This document shows positions 46,895 to 56,658 of a stretch of DNA of 64,000 bases, in pieces (the stretch's first letter is position 1; every line of letters begins with the position of its first letter). Source of the DNA: Vibrio cyclitrophicus (GTDB taxonomy: Bacteria; Pseudomonadota; Gammaproteobacteria; Enterobacterales; Vibrionaceae); NCBI GenBank assembly GCA_023206055.1, contig CP065366.1, positions 372,001-436,000 of the forward strand. Direction: 5' to 3'. Under the pieces are notes generated by a model. The model was given only the letters and a program-made list of their open reading frames with translations. It made no database searches and was not told where the DNA came from. The position numbers and the translations under genes are program-made.

Positions 46895-49726
46895 CTACTT
46901 CAAATTTAACATAGGCTTAAGGAAGCGAGCAGTGTGTGAACCTTCGACTAACGCCACATCTTCAGGTGTACCTTCTGCAACAATCTCACCACCACCTTGA
47001 CCACCTTCGGGGCCTAAATCTAGGATCCAATCTGCGGTTTTGACGACATCTAGGTTGTGTTCAATCACAACAACCGTATTTCCGTGATCACGTAGCCTGT
47101 GTAGAACCGTGAGTAGCTGCTGAATATCATGGAAATGAAGGCCAGTAGTTGGTTCATCTAGAATGTATAAGGTTTTTCCTGTATCTCGTTTAGATAGTTC
47201 ACGTGCAAGTTTTACACGTTGTGCTTCACCGCCGGATAAGGTTGTTGCTGCTTGCCCAAGACGGATGTAAGAAAGACCAACATCCATCAGTGTTTGCAGC
47301 TTACGAGCGATAACAGGAACAGGGTTGAAGTATTCACGAGCATCTTCCACTGTCATCTCTAGAACTTCGTCAATGGTTTTGCCTTTGTAGCGAACTTCTA
47401 AAGTTTCACGGTTATAACGCTTACCTTTACACACATCACAAGGCACATATACATCGGGTAAGAAGTGCATCTCTACCTTGATTACGCCATCGCCCTGACA
47501 AGCCTCACAACGACCACCTCGAACGTTAAAACTGAATCGACCTGGCTTGTAACCACGAGAACGTGATTCCTGAGTGCCTGCGAATAATTCTCGGATAGGG
47601 GTGAAAATACCGGTGTAGGTCGCAGGGTTTGATCTTGGTGTACGACCGATAGGGCTTTGATCTATGTCGATTACCTTATCAAAATGCTCTAACCCTTTAA
47701 TCTTTTTGTGCTGTGCCGGAACCGCCGTCGTAGCGCCGTTTAATTGAGTGTGGGCGACTTTAAAGAAGGTATCGTTGATAAGCGTTGATTTACCCGAACC
47801 TGATACACCCGTAATACAACTGAACAAGCCAACAGGAATTGTCGCGGTGACATTCTTTAGGTTGTTCCCCGTTGCGCCAACGATTTCTACGACCTTTTTC
47901 TTGTCGATAGGCGTTCTCTTTTCAGGAACTGCAATCTCTTTAGCACCGCTTAGGTATTGGCCGGTTAAAGAGTTCGGGTTTTCGATGATGTCTTGCATGG
48001 TGCCTTCTGCAACCACGTGTCCACCATGAACGCCAGCACCCGGACCGATATCGATAACATGGTCAGCACAACGGATTGCGTCTTCATCATGTTCCACTAC
48101 AAGTACCGTATTGCCTAAGTCTCTCAAGTGTACCAAGGTTTGCAGTAGGCGTTCATTATCACGCTGGTGGAGGCCAATCGATGGCTCATCCAGTACATAC
48201 ATAACACCAACCAAGCCTGCGCCTATTTGGCTCGCCAAACGAATTCTTTGCGCTTCACCACCAGACAGCGTTTCTGCACTGCGTGATAGGTTAAGGTAGT
48301 TCAAACCAACGTTAACCAAGAAATGCAGGCGATCATTGATCTCTTTCATTACTTTATCGGCGATCTGCCCACGTTGACCGTCTAATTTCAACTCTTGGAA
48401 AAACTGCAGTGCATCGGCAATGCTGAGTTCAACGATTTCTGGTAGTGTTGTATCACCGATGAAAACATTTCGCGCTTCTAATCTCAGGCGAGTACCACCA
48501 CAGCTAGAACACGATTTTGTTGAGATGTATTTGGCAAGATCTTCACGTACTGCGCTAGATTCAGTATCGCGGTAACGGCGCTCTAAGGTATTTAAAATCC
48601 CTTCGAATGGATGACGCTTAACTCGAATATCACCTCGGTCATTGATGTACTTGAATTCCACTTCAGTACGACCTGATCCCTTAAGAATGATCTCTTGAGT
48701 CTTTTTAGGTAGAGAATTAAATGGCGCATACAGATCAAAACCATAATGGTCTGATAACGACGTTAGCATCTGGAAATAGTAGTAGTTCTTTTGGTCCCAA
48801 CCTTTAATCGCACCTTCTGCAATACTTAGGTTTTCATCTAAAATCACTCGGCTTGGATCAAAATATTGTTGAACCCCAAGTCCATCACACGTACCACAAG
48901 CACCTGCCGGGTTATTGAATGAGAACAGGCGAGGCTCAAGCTCCTGCATGCTATAGCCACACTTAGGGCAAGCGAAGTTTGCAGAGAATACGATTTCTTC
49001 TTGCTCTACGTCATCCATCCAACCGACTACGGCGATGCCACCAGATAGCTCTAATGTTGTCTCAAACGATTCAGCTAAACGCTGTTGAAGATCTGGGCGG
49101 ACCTTAAAGCGATCAACGACAACTTCTATGGTGTGCTTCTTGTGCAGTTCAAGGGTTGGTGGATCGGACAAGTCACAGGTTTCCCCATCAATTCGAGCGC
49201 GGATAAAGCCTTGAGCGGCTAAGTTTGCAAGCGTTTTAACATGCTCACCTTTACGCTCTTTAACGATCGGCGCTAGCAGCATCATTTTTGAGCCTGCAGG
49301 TAACTCTAGTACCTTGTCTACCATTTGACTGATAGTTTGCGCGGCAAGAGGGATATTGTGATCAGGACAGCGCGGCTCACCAACACGAGCATAAAGGAGT
49401 CTTAGGTAATCATAGACTTCAGTGATGGTGCCAACCGTTGAACGAGGGTTGTGAGAGGTCGACTTTTGTTCTATTGAGATAGCAGGAGACAAACCTTCAA
49501 TGTGGTCAACATCCGGCTTTTCCATAAGGGATAGAAATTGACGAGCATAGGCTGACAAAGACTCAACATAGCGACGCTGCCCCTCGGCATAAAGGGTATC
49601 AAACGCAAGTGATGACTTCCCTGAACCTGATAATCCGGTGATAACCGTCAGCTTATCACGAGGTATGGTTAGGTTAATGTCTTTGAGGTTATGCGTACGA
49701 GCGCCTCTAATTTCTATTTTATCCAT
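46895..49726 (-). CDS. uvrA: Excinuclease ABC subunit A
   Basis: DNA-damage recognition ATPase of nucleotide excision repair; loads UvrB on lesions. The 943-residue protein has two ABC modules: Walker A GLSGSGKSS (about residue 31) and GVSGSGKST (about 640), and signature LSGGEAQR twice (about 490 and 830). Zinc-binding CxxC pairs appear as CPKCGYSM, CSSCGG and CEACQGDG/CDVCKGKR. All ATPase and zinc residues are present. A LexA box lies about 65 bases upstream, so it is SOS-inducible. In enterobacteria uvrA is divergent from ssb; here galU and qstR lie between them. Confidence 0.98.
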   Translation of the reverse strand: MDKIEIRGARTHNLKDINLTIPRDKLTVITGLSGSGKSSLAFDTLYAEGQRRYVESLSAYARQFLSLMEKPDVDHIEGLSPAISIEQKSTSHNPRSTVGTITEVYDYLRLLYARVGEPRCPDHNIPLAAQTISQMVDKVLELPAGSKMMLLAPIVKERKGEHVKTLANLAAQGFIRARIDGETCDLSDPPTLELHKKHTIEVVVDRFKVRPDLQQRLAESFETTLELSGGIAVVGWMDDVEQEEIVFSANFACPKCGYSMQELEPRLFSFNNPAGACGTCDGLGVQQYFDPSRVILDENLSIAEGAIKGWDQKNYYYFQMLTSLSDHYGFDLYAPFNSLPKKTQEIILKGSGRTEVEFKYINDRGDIRVKRHPFEGILNTLERRYRDTESSAVREDLAKYISTKSCSSCGGTRLRLEARNVFIGDTTLPEIVELSIADALQFFQELKLDGQRGQIADKVMKEINDRLHFLVNVGLNYLNLSRSAETLSGGEAQRIRLASQIGAGLVGVMYVLDEPSIGLHQRDNERLLQTLVHLRDLGNTVLVVEHDEDAIRCADHVIDIGPGAGVHGGHVVAEGTMQDIIENPNSLTGQYLSGAKEIAVPEKRTPIDKKKVVEIVGATGNNLKNVTATIPVGLFSCITGVSGSGKSTLINDTFFKVAHTQLNGATTAVPAQHKKIKGLEHFDKVIDIDQSPIGRTPRSNPATYTGIFTPIRELFAGTQESRSRGYKPGRFSFNVRGGRCEACQGDGVIKVEMHFLPDVYVPCDVCKGKRYNRETLEVRYKGKTIDEVLEMTVEDAREYFNPVPVIARKLQTLMDVGLSYIRLGQAATTLSGGEAQRVKLARELSKRDTGKTLYILDEPTTGLHFHDIQQLLTVLHRLRDHGNTVVVIEHNLDVVKTADWILDLGPEGGQGGGEIVAEGTPEDVALVEGSHTARFLKPMLNLK

Positions 49727-49790
49727 CTCAATAGACCATGTAATTTTAAGTGGCTAAAGTATTACATAGAGTGAGATTTGTGCAAAGTTT

Positions 49791-49810
49791 TACTGGATAA
49801 AAAAACAGTA
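49791..49810 (-). promoter_or_regulatory. LexA (SOS) box upstream of uvrA
   Basis: TACTGGATAAAAAAACAGTA keeps the CTG-N10-CAG core of the LexA operator with an A-rich centre. On the uvrA strand it is followed by TTGCAC and TAATAC promoter-like elements (about 49786 to 49765), so bound LexA could block uvrA transcription. Confidence 0.8.
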
Positions 49811-49813
49811 AAC

Positions 49814-49844
49814 AAAAAGGGCGACTCAAAGAGCCGCCCTTTTT
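49814..49844 (-). terminator. Terminator between galU and uvrA
   Basis: A near-perfect stem AAAAAGGGCGGCTC / GAGTCGCCCTTTTT with TTT loop ends in a T run. It stops galU transcription just before the LexA-controlled uvrA promoter. Confidence 0.92.
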
Positions 49845-49875
49845 AAAATCAGTAACGCGAGTTATTAACCCGCCG

Positions 49876-50748
49876 TTATGCTTCTTTTTGTGTCGAGTGT
49901 TTACCTAGCTCGACTTGCTGCTGATCTTTCTTGTATAGGTTCTCAAAGCAGTAGTTGGTAGCTTCGATGTAACCTTCAACACTACCACAGTCAAAACGTT
50001 GACCTTTAAATTTGTAAGCCAATACACAGCCAGCTTTTGCTTGTTTAAGCAATGCATCGGTAATCTGAATTTCGCCGCCTTTACCTGGTTCAGTCTGTTC
50101 GATCAATTCAAAGATATCTGGAGTCAGAATATAACGACCAATGATCGCTAGGTTGCTAGGTGCAGTGCCTTGCTCTGGCTTCTCTACCATGTCATCGACA
50201 CGGAAAAGGTCATCTTTAATCATTTCACCAGAGATAACACCGTACTTATGAGTCTCTTCTTCAGGAACTTCTTGTACAGCGACAATAGAACAGCGGAACT
50301 GCTTGTATAGTGCAACCATTTGAGCCAGCACGCCTTGTTGCTCGTTAACACAAAGGTCATCAGCTAGTACAACGGCGAATGGTTCATCACCTACCAGTTC
50401 GCGACCAGTCAAGATAGCATGACCTAGGCCTTTCATTTCACGTTGGCGAATGTAGGTGAAGTTTGCCGCTTCAATCGTTTCACGGATATTAACCAATAGG
50501 TCTTCTTTATTGGTGCCGCTGATCTGGTGTTCAAGTTCGTAGTTTTTATCAAAGTGATCCATGATCGAGTGCTTACCACGGCCAGTAACGATACACATTC
50601 CATCCATACCAGCTTCGATAGCTTCCTCTACACCGTATTCAATCAGAGGTTTGTTTACTACAGGCATCATTTCTTTGGGCATTGACTTAGTCGCAGGTAA
50701 AAAACGTGTACCGTAGCCAGCTGCCGGGAAAAGGCACTTTTTGATCAT
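49876..50748 (-). CDS. galU: UTP-glucose-1-phosphate uridylyltransferase
   Basis: Makes UDP-glucose from UTP and glucose 1-phosphate for LPS core, capsule and trehalose synthesis. The 290-residue protein has the nucleotidyltransferase N-terminus FPAAGYGTRFLPATKSMPKEM (about residue 7; catalytic Arg and Lys in the GTRFLPATKSMPKE segment), VVLADDLC (about 127) and VEKPEQGTAPSNLAIIGRYI (about 188). AAGGG lies eight bases before the ATG. It shares orientation with qstR, 157 bases upstream, so cotranscription is uncertain. Its substrate glucose 1-phosphate links it to the Pgi product pool. Confidence 0.96.
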   Translation of the reverse strand: MIKKCLFPAAGYGTRFLPATKSMPKEMMPVVNKPLIEYGVEEAIEAGMDGMCIVTGRGKHSIMDHFDKNYELEHQISGTNKEDLLVNIRETIEAANFTYIRQREMKGLGHAILTGRELVGDEPFAVVLADDLCVNEQQGVLAQMVALYKQFRCSIVAVQEVPEEETHKYGVISGEMIKDDLFRVDDMVEKPEQGTAPSNLAIIGRYILTPDIFELIEQTEPGKGGEIQITDALLKQAKAGCVLAYKFKGQRFDCGSVEGYIEATNYCFENLYKKDQQQVELGKHSTQKEA

Positions 50749-50905
50749 GATAAGACCCTTTATCTATAATAATTATTGATTCAACCTGAGTGGTTGATAT
50801 TTCTGAGGGCAACTCTAGCACAAGTTATGTCGAAAATTCAGCAACAATGCTTATGGTTTATTAGAGCTTCCCTCAAAATTATCGTCAGTTAAAGAGGCGG
50901 ATCAA

Positions 50906-51553
50906 TTATGCAAGTAAGTTCTGATTAGCCCATGCAATCGCTTGAACCCTATTTTTGACCGCCAACTTACGGAATATCTGATAAAGGTGAGATTTAACCG
51001 TGAACTCGCTAATAAACAAATCATCGGCGATTTGTGTGTTTGATGATCCTGATTGAAGGCAGCGAATCACTTGGATCTCACGAATGGTTAAATCAACATT
51101 GGTTGGAGTCGTGTTGGTATTAACCATATTGCGGTAATAAAACAGCAGTTGATTGGTTACCTTTCTTGGCAGCCAGTTATCGCCATCAATGACTTCTTGA
51201 AGACCACGAGCAATCTTGTCTTTTTGCTCGGTATTGTAAAAGAGCCCTTTTAGAACCCCATAGGTAAGAAGCTCTGAGGTTGGAAGTTGCTGAGGGACAT
51301 TGAATACGATGATCTCATTGTTTTTCCACATAACAGTCAGGTTAGGACAATTAATCAGTAGTTGTGGAACCTCTTTGTAATCGACGAGCAAGATTCGGTT
51401 GCTCTGCTTTCTATCAACTAACATTAATTCGTCGGGCGTCATGCGGTAGAGAATAATAGATAAGTGTTTTTCTATCTCTTTTACATGTAGATAGGTGTCG
51501 TTTGGATCGATGCACAGAAAATGCAAAGTGCGAGCGTATCGAGATTTTCTCAT
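50906..51553 (-). CDS. qstR: LuxR-type regulator QstR (competence and type VI secretion)
   Basis: In V. cholerae QstR joins quorum sensing (HapR) with the chitin signal (TfoX) to activate DNA-uptake and type VI secretion genes. The product of about 215 residues has a degenerate VpsT/CsgD-like receiver domain (LHFLCIDPNDTYLHVKEIEK) without a full phospho-acceptor pocket. A C-terminal LuxR helix-turn-helix follows (LTIREIQVIRCLQSG, NTQIADDLFISEFTVKSHLY; about residues 155-200). The ATG at 51553 (MRKSRYARTL) with AGGA upstream is preferred to the in-frame ATG at 51595. Identification rests on the domain pattern and its place between galU and ssb, as in V. cholerae. Confidence 0.85.
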   Translation of the reverse strand: MRKSRYARTLHFLCIDPNDTYLHVKEIEKHLSIILYRMTPDELMLVDRKQSNRILLVDYKEVPQLLINCPNLTVMWKNNEIIVFNVPQQLPTSELLTYGVLKGLFYNTEQKDKIARGLQEVIDGDNWLPRKVTNQLLFYYRNMVNTNTTPTNVDLTIREIQVIRCLQSGSSNTQIADDLFISEFTVKSHLYQIFRKLAVKNRVQAIAWANQNLLA

Positions 51554-51831
51554 TGAAACGTCCTGTTTAGGGGGAATTAGATTCCACGTTGTCATGCAGG
51601 CTTTCGCTTCTCTAGCGCATTAATAGTGACTTGCGTTGAATATCAATTATCAAAGTAAATGAGTGGTTTGTAAGTGGAGAAAAAAGCAACATCGCTCTGA
51701 ATATCATGATTTGTTACGTTTTTATTCTTTGTAGTGAGGAGAGAATAGGAATGCGATTTATCACTGCAGAAAAGCATGCTATTCTTGTGCGCTAAAATTT
51801 TCTGAGACTATGAATTTAGACGGAGCAAATC

Positions 51832-52389
51832 ATGGCTAGCCGTGGAGTTAACAAAGTTATATTAGTGGGTAACCTAGGTAATGACCCTGAAATTCGTTAC
51901 ATGCCTAATGGCGGCGCGGTAGCGAACATTACCATTGCAACGTCAGAGTCATGGCGTGATAAAGCAACTGGCGAACAGCGTGAAAAAACAGAATGGCACC
52001 GTGTTGCTCTGTTTGGCAAGCTAGCTGAAGTTGCTGGTGAGTACCTACGTAAAGGTTCTCAAGTTTACATTGAAGGTCAACTTCAAACTCGTAAATGGCA
52101 AGATCAAAGCGGTCAAGATCGCTACACAACAGAAGTGGTTGTTCAAGGCTTCAACGGTGTAATGCAAATGCTTGGCGGCCGTGCTCAAGGTGGTGCTCCT
52201 GCTCAAGGTGGCATGGGTAACAACCAACAGCAAGGTGGTTGGGGTCAGCCACAGCAGCCACAACAACAGCAACAACAATACAGTGCTCCTGCTCAACAGC
52301 AGCCAAAAGCACCTCAACAAGCTCCTCAGCAGGCTCAACCTCAATATAATGAGCCACCGATGGATTTTGATGATGACATCCCATTTTAG
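51832..52389 (+). CDS. ssb: Single-stranded DNA-binding protein
   Basis: Coats single-stranded DNA during replication, repair and recombination. The 185-residue protein has an N-terminal OB fold (residues 1-112: RGVNKVILVGNLGNDPEIRY, WHRVALFGKLAEVAGEYLRKG, VYIEGQLQTRKWQDQSG). A Gln/Gly/Pro-rich disordered linker (about 115-175) follows, then the acidic tip MDFDDDIPF that binds partner proteins. CGGAG lies before the ATG. No LexA box was found upstream. A terminator follows. Confidence 0.98.
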   Translation: MASRGVNKVILVGNLGNDPEIRYMPNGGAVANITIATSESWRDKATGEQREKTEWHRVALFGKLAEVAGEYLRKGSQVYIEGQLQTRKWQDQSGQDRYTTEVVVQGFNGVMQMLGGRAQGGAPAQGGMGNNQQQGGWGQPQQPQQQQQQYSAPAQQQPKAPQQAPQQAQPQYNEPPMDFDDDIPF

Positions 52390-52429
52390 GCCCTGTTTTT
52401 AATATATTATAAAGACAGTATCAAATTGG

Positions 52430-52456
52430 AAAAAGCCGCGTTCATCGCGGCTTTTT
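52430..52456 (+). terminator. Intrinsic terminator of ssb
   Basis: AAAAAGCCGCG / CGCGGCTTTTT with TTCAT loop, about 40 bases after the ssb stop. Confidence 0.94.
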
Positions 52457-52550
52457 GTTACCTACAATTCTTAACGCTTTGTTTACAACGTCAATTTATA
52501 GTATAAGTAGCAATACGGTATAATGTGAGTTGAAAAGGATTTCGTTATTC

Positions 52551-54566
52551 ATGAGATATACCCCGACACTAAAATTGAGCACTCGATTGGTCGCGTTTGT
52601 CACCGTAATAGTGATCAGTGCTATGTTCATTCTTTTTATTGGTGGCACACTTTCTTTTAAGCGTATTGGACAGGAATATTTAGACCATTATTTGGTCGGT
52701 ATTGTCGACGTTGTAGATAAAGAGATGGAAGACCCTGACGCTGCGTATTCAATGCAGCGCTGGATGCCTAAGATGTTGCAGGCGAGCAATATTGTTGAGA
52801 TGAAACTCTCGAACAAGACCGGCATCGTCTATCGTTTCAAAGATACCTCCCCACAAATTGATCCCAATCGCTTGTATGAGAAAAGCTTCATTTTAGAGCG
52901 TAATGAAGGTTATCGAATCGAATTTAAAGCGCTTCCTCCTTACATTGGCTACAACTACTCAATGGAAGCAATGTGGTCAATTACTTTGGCTGTGGCATTG
53001 GTCCTTTTCTGCCTTGCTCGTGGTGTCCGATGGCTAAAAGAGCAATTGATGGGATCCGAAATGCTCGAAGAGCGAGGCAGAATGATCCTTGCGGGGCAAG
53101 TTGAAGCTCATGCAAAAGGAGATGAGCGAGAATGGCCGTATACCGCAAGCGAAGCCTTAGATGTATTGATAGAAGAGCTGAAAGATGCTCGTCAAGAAAG
53201 AAGCCGCTTTGATACTTTTATCCGCACTCATACTTTTCTAGATAAACTCACAGGCACAGCCAATCGAGTACTCTTTGATAACAAACTTGAATCAGCCTTA
53301 CATGAAAGTGGTGCTCGAGGTGGCGTATTACTAATACGTATCGACGAGTGGGAACAAGTTTGTGATGCTAATGATAAGCAAACCACTGACAGCTTTATTA
53401 TTGAAGTCGGTGAAGTACTGTCGAATATCGTTCAGCGTTACCCCGATGTCATTTTTTCTCGTTATTATGAAGCCGACTTTGCGGTGTTTATTCCTCATCA
53501 GGGCGCAAAGGATATTGCGACCTTGGCCGCTCAGTGTTTAAGGCAGTTAGATAAGCTAACCCCGCCAGAGCCTTTGGAATCCGATAACTGGTGTCATATC
53601 GGTGTGACCATGTATACCGAAGGTGAGCGTCACAGCCAGATCATGGATGAAACGGAAACGGCATTAAAGAGTGCTCAGTTAGAACGTATTAATAACTGGA
53701 GCCGTTACCCGAAAGAGAATAAGAATGAGCTTGATAGAGGCAGTGTTCGTTGGAGGACATTGCTTGATAAAGCGCTGCTTCCTGAAAATTTAGTAATCTT
53801 TGCTCAGCGATGTTATCTTATGCTGGAATCTGGTCAAGCTAATGAATTACATAGAGAAATATTTACTAGAATTCAGGATCCTGACAAAGGTTTATTGAAA
53901 TCGTCTCGATTTATGCCTGCGGTAGAGCAAGTGGGTTACCAAGCTCAAATGGACCAATCGGTTCTAAAGGTTGTGTTGAAATCTCTGAAAGAGTCAACTC
54001 AATCGATTAACTATTCGGTGAACCTGAATGTTACCCCATTTGCTAATAAACAGCACTTTAAGTGGTTTAGGAGTGAGCTGCTACAGCTCTCTGCTCAACA
54101 CCGCTCTCAGCTTGCGTTTGAGTTTCCAGAAGGGCACTTGATCGCTCATCTTGATTATATGAGACCGGTGGCAAAGATGCTGCGGGGTTTAGGGTGTAAG
54201 GTTGTGGTCGGCCAAGCCGGGCGAACCATTGTTAGCACTCACTATATAAAGGACTTGAAGGTTAATTATATTAAGCTTCATCGAAGCCTAATAAAGAAAA
54301 TCGATCAAAGGCATGAGAACCAACTGTTCGTCCGAAGTTTAATTGGGGCGTGCGGTGATTCTCCGACTCAAGTTATTGCCGTTGGAGTCGAGACAAAACA
54401 AGAAAAAAACACCTTGATAGAGTTAGGCATTAACGGCTATCAAGGGAGGTATTTCGACGAAGAGCAACAAATTATCCCTTTGCCTAATCAAGGTGAAAAG
54501 GCCGCGAAAGCGGAATCTGTTGTCAAAGTTGGACGAAGAAATCGATGGCGTAAGAGTAGTAGTTAA
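52551..54566 (+). CDS. csrD: CsrD/MshH, degenerate GGDEF-EAL regulator of CsrB decay
   Basis: In E. coli CsrD directs RNase E degradation of CsrB/C small RNAs without making or breaking c-di-GMP; in Vibrio the gene is called mshH. The protein of about 671 residues has two membrane segments (about 13-35 and 140-160) around a periplasmic region. A degenerate GGDEF domain follows (FLDKLTGTANRVLFDNKL; SRYYEADFAVF in place of GGDEF), then a degenerate EAL domain lacking the EAL triplet. The loss of catalytic residues agrees with a non-enzymatic role. The ATG at 52551 with AAAAGGA upstream is preferred to a TTG at 52530. It heads the msh cluster, two bases before mshI. A TATAAT lies at 52519-52524. 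Confidence 0.87.
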   Translation: MRYTPTLKLSTRLVAFVTVIVISAMFILFIGGTLSFKRIGQEYLDHYLVGIVDVVDKEMEDPDAAYSMQRWMPKMLQASNIVEMKLSNKTGIVYRFKDTSPQIDPNRLYEKSFILERNEGYRIEFKALPPYIGYNYSMEAMWSITLAVALVLFCLARGVRWLKEQLMGSEMLEERGRMILAGQVEAHAKGDEREWPYTASEALDVLIEELKDARQERSRFDTFIRTHTFLDKLTGTANRVLFDNKLESALHESGARGGVLLIRIDEWEQVCDANDKQTTDSFIIEVGEVLSNIVQRYPDVIFSRYYEADFAVFIPHQGAKDIATLAAQCLRQLDKLTPPEPLESDNWCHIGVTMYTEGERHSQIMDETETALKSAQLERINNWSRYPKENKNELDRGSVRWRTLLDKALLPENLVIFAQRCYLMLESGQANELHREIFTRIQDPDKGLLKSSRFMPAVEQVGYQAQMDQSVLKVVLKSLKESTQSINYSVNLNVTPFANKQHFKWFRSELLQLSAQHRSQLAFEFPEGHLIAHLDYMRPVAKMLRGLGCKVVVGQAGRTIVSTHYIKDLKVNYIKLHRSLIKKIDQRHENQLFVRSLIGACGDSPTQVIAVGVETKQEKNTLIELGINGYQGRYFDEEQQIIPLPNQGEKAAKAESVVKVGRRNRWRKSSS

Positions 54567-54568
54567 GA

Positions 54569-56011
54569 ATGAATTTTAAAGCGATTTTAGACAAGATAAA
54601 GCCAACGAATAATAAAGGTAGCTCGCAAGTTGTCCTGTTGGGCAATGATGCCATTTATATTTCATCGACAGAACAAGAACCTCAAGTAACCAGTATTTCC
54701 GTGGTGAATGGGGATTGGGAGAGTGCACTAAAAAAATCGCTTAGCAGTGAGGCGTTTACCAGTAATAGCCTCCAACTGATTGTCTGTGCAAACTACTACC
54801 AAACATACCAAATTGATAAACCGGACATTCCTGAGAATGAATGGTCGGTAGCACTGCCTTTTTTACTCAAAGATCTTGTTTCAGAAAGAGTCACTGAAAT
54901 TACCGCGAGTGCAGTCGCGTTACCGACCTCGAACAAGCTGCAAGTATACGTTTTGCCTAAAAAGCTGTTAGACAAGCTTTTGAATATAGCTAACTCTGCT
55001 CAGGTTGAATTAGTAGGCGTTGCTCCTGAAGATGAAATCTGGGGTTACAGTGCAGGCGAGCTGTCTAATTTCATTCTTCTACAACGTAGCGTCAATTCAC
55101 ACTTTAAGTTGGGTGCGTTTGTCGAAAATACCGTTTGTTTTCAAAGAACAATCCGCAGTGTTGTTCCTCCTTTAACGGGCGTTGCATCAAGTGCTCTGCA
55201 GTTAGATGGACTCGCGTTAGAGCTTCAACGCTCGATTGATTACCTTTCTTCGCAAATTAAAGGTACTCAGCTTCATCAGCTTAAAATCTGTTGTGATGAA
55301 GAAGATGAAGCTGAGTTACAAAGTGCCTTAAATAGTACATTGAGCTCGACAGTTTCATTGTTGGTTGAAGGTGAGCGTGATAATTCAGAGAGTTTGTTGG
55401 TTAAACTCGCCGCTGAAAAAGAGACTTTTAAGGTCAATCTTTACCCAGAACACCTTAAGCCTAAAAAAGAATATTTTACGCTGACCAATGTTGTTGCGAG
55501 TTGGGGGCTAGTTTGTGTTTTGCTGCTTGGTGGTTATTTCGCGATGCAGTATCAAGTTTCTAATCTAGATGAAAATCTAACAGCCCTGCAACAAGACTCG
55601 AATCAACTTAACAAGCAAGTTAACCAATTGAATAGTAAGTTAACTCAACATAAACCGTCTCCAGAGAAAGTCGCGGCTGTTGCGCGTCTCAAACGTGAGA
55701 CTGAGGCTAAAAAAGAGGCTTTGAAGGCTGTTGGACAATACGACGAATCCCAACAAGTCGGGTATTCTGGCGTCATGAATTCCTTAGCTAAATTAGGCCG
55801 AAATGACATCTCTCTTTCGCACATCTACATGACACACGATACGTTAGATCTTAGTGGCTTGGCTCGTAACGCAAATGTCGTTCCTAACTGGATTGGTCAG
55901 TTCAAAAGTGAGCTTAATTTAGTCGGACGCACTTTTGAAAAACTAAAAATTGGTCGTAATGATCAGGATGTGGTGACGTTCGAACTAAGTACTCGTCGGG
56001 AGAGTAAATAA
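54569..56011 (+). CDS. mshI: MSHA biogenesis protein MshI (PilM/PilN-like)
   Basis: Component of the inner-membrane alignment complex of the MSHA type IV pilus. The N-terminal 290 residues form a cytoplasmic actin-like PilM-type region. One membrane segment (about 307-328: VVASWGLVCVLLLGGYFAM) is followed by a periplasmic coiled coil (SNLDENLTALQQDSNQLNKQ and on) and a PilN-like domain. This protein therefore combines parts that are separate PilM and PilN genes in other systems (inference). It starts two bases after csrD and overlaps mshJ by one base, so translation is coupled. Confidence 0.88.
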   Translation: MNFKAILDKIKPTNNKGSSQVVLLGNDAIYISSTEQEPQVTSISVVNGDWESALKKSLSSEAFTSNSLQLIVCANYYQTYQIDKPDIPENEWSVALPFLLKDLVSERVTEITASAVALPTSNKLQVYVLPKKLLDKLLNIANSAQVELVGVAPEDEIWGYSAGELSNFILLQRSVNSHFKLGAFVENTVCFQRTIRSVVPPLTGVASSALQLDGLALELQRSIDYLSSQIKGTQLHQLKICCDEEDEAELQSALNSTLSSTVSLLVEGERDNSESLLVKLAAEKETFKVNLYPEHLKPKKEYFTLTNVVASWGLVCVLLLGGYFAMQYQVSNLDENLTALQQDSNQLNKQVNQLNSKLTQHKPSPEKVAAVARLKRETEAKKEALKAVGQYDESQQVGYSGVMNSLAKLGRNDISLSHIYMTHDTLDLSGLARNANVVPNWIGQFKSELNLVGRTFEKLKIGRNDQDVVTFELSTRRESK

Positions 56012-56658
56012 TGCATCAGTGGAACCAACTGAACGATAAGTTTCTTGCATTAAGTCAAAGAGAAAAATGGCTACTTTTCGTGTGTGGTTTTATTGGCCTA
56101 TCCATGTTGTTGTTCACCTTATTAGTTGAGCCAGCGTATCTCGACCTACAAGCGAAAAATGCCAAGGCGACGAGTCTGACTCAATCAAACCAAAGGCAAC
56201 AAGGTGAGTTACTTGTTCTGCAAGCTAAATTAAACAAAGATCCAGACAAAGAAATTAATCGAGAGTACAAAAAGCTGCTGGTGGAGAGTCAAGATCTCTC
56301 ACTTCAGCTTTCTCAGATTGTCGATGGATTAATCACGCCTTCTCAAATGTCACAGTTACTGGAGAGTGTTCTTAACGCCGGTAATGGACTAAAGCTTGAG
56401 TCGCTAGAGTCATTAAAACCAGAAGCGATTTCGAACAATAAAGAGACCAGTGAATATTCAGGCTACTTTCTTCACCCTGTAAGAATGGAGTTGACCGGCA
56501 GTTACTTTGATATCTCAGCTTACCTTCAAGCACTTGAGTCTCTGCCTGTGAGCTACTACTGGCGCACATTTGAATACTCAGTCGAAGAGTATCCCAAAGC
56601 TCGACTGGTGTTCGAGGTTTACACATTAGGTACCAGACAGGAGTTTATCGGTGGTTAG
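56011..56658 (+). CDS. mshJ: MSHA biogenesis protein MshJ (PilO-like)
   Basis: The 215-residue bitopic protein has a short cytoplasmic N-terminus, a membrane helix (about 20-40: WLLFVCGFIGLSMLLFTLLV), a coiled coil (about 45-100) and a ferredoxin-like periplasmic domain, the layout of PilO/GspM proteins that pair with PilN. The start overlaps the mshI stop (TAATG) and the end overlaps mshK by eight bases. It probably forms the periplasmic part of the alignment complex with MshI and MshK. Confidence 0.87.
   Translation: MHQWNQLNDKFLALSQREKWLLFVCGFIGLSMLLFTLLVEPAYLDLQAKNAKATSLTQSNQRQQGELLVLQAKLNKDPDKEINREYKKLLVESQDLSLQLSQIVDGLITPSQMSQLLESVLNAGNGLKLESLESLKPEAISNNKETSEYSGYFLHPVRMELTGSYFDISAYLQALESLPVSYYWRTFEYSVEEYPKARLVFEVYTLGTRQEFIGG

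Noticed and set aside
52130..52390. Long antisense and alternative frames over the ssb linker
   Set aside because: They arise from the repetitive CAG/CAA glutamine codons of ssb; no start signals or family.
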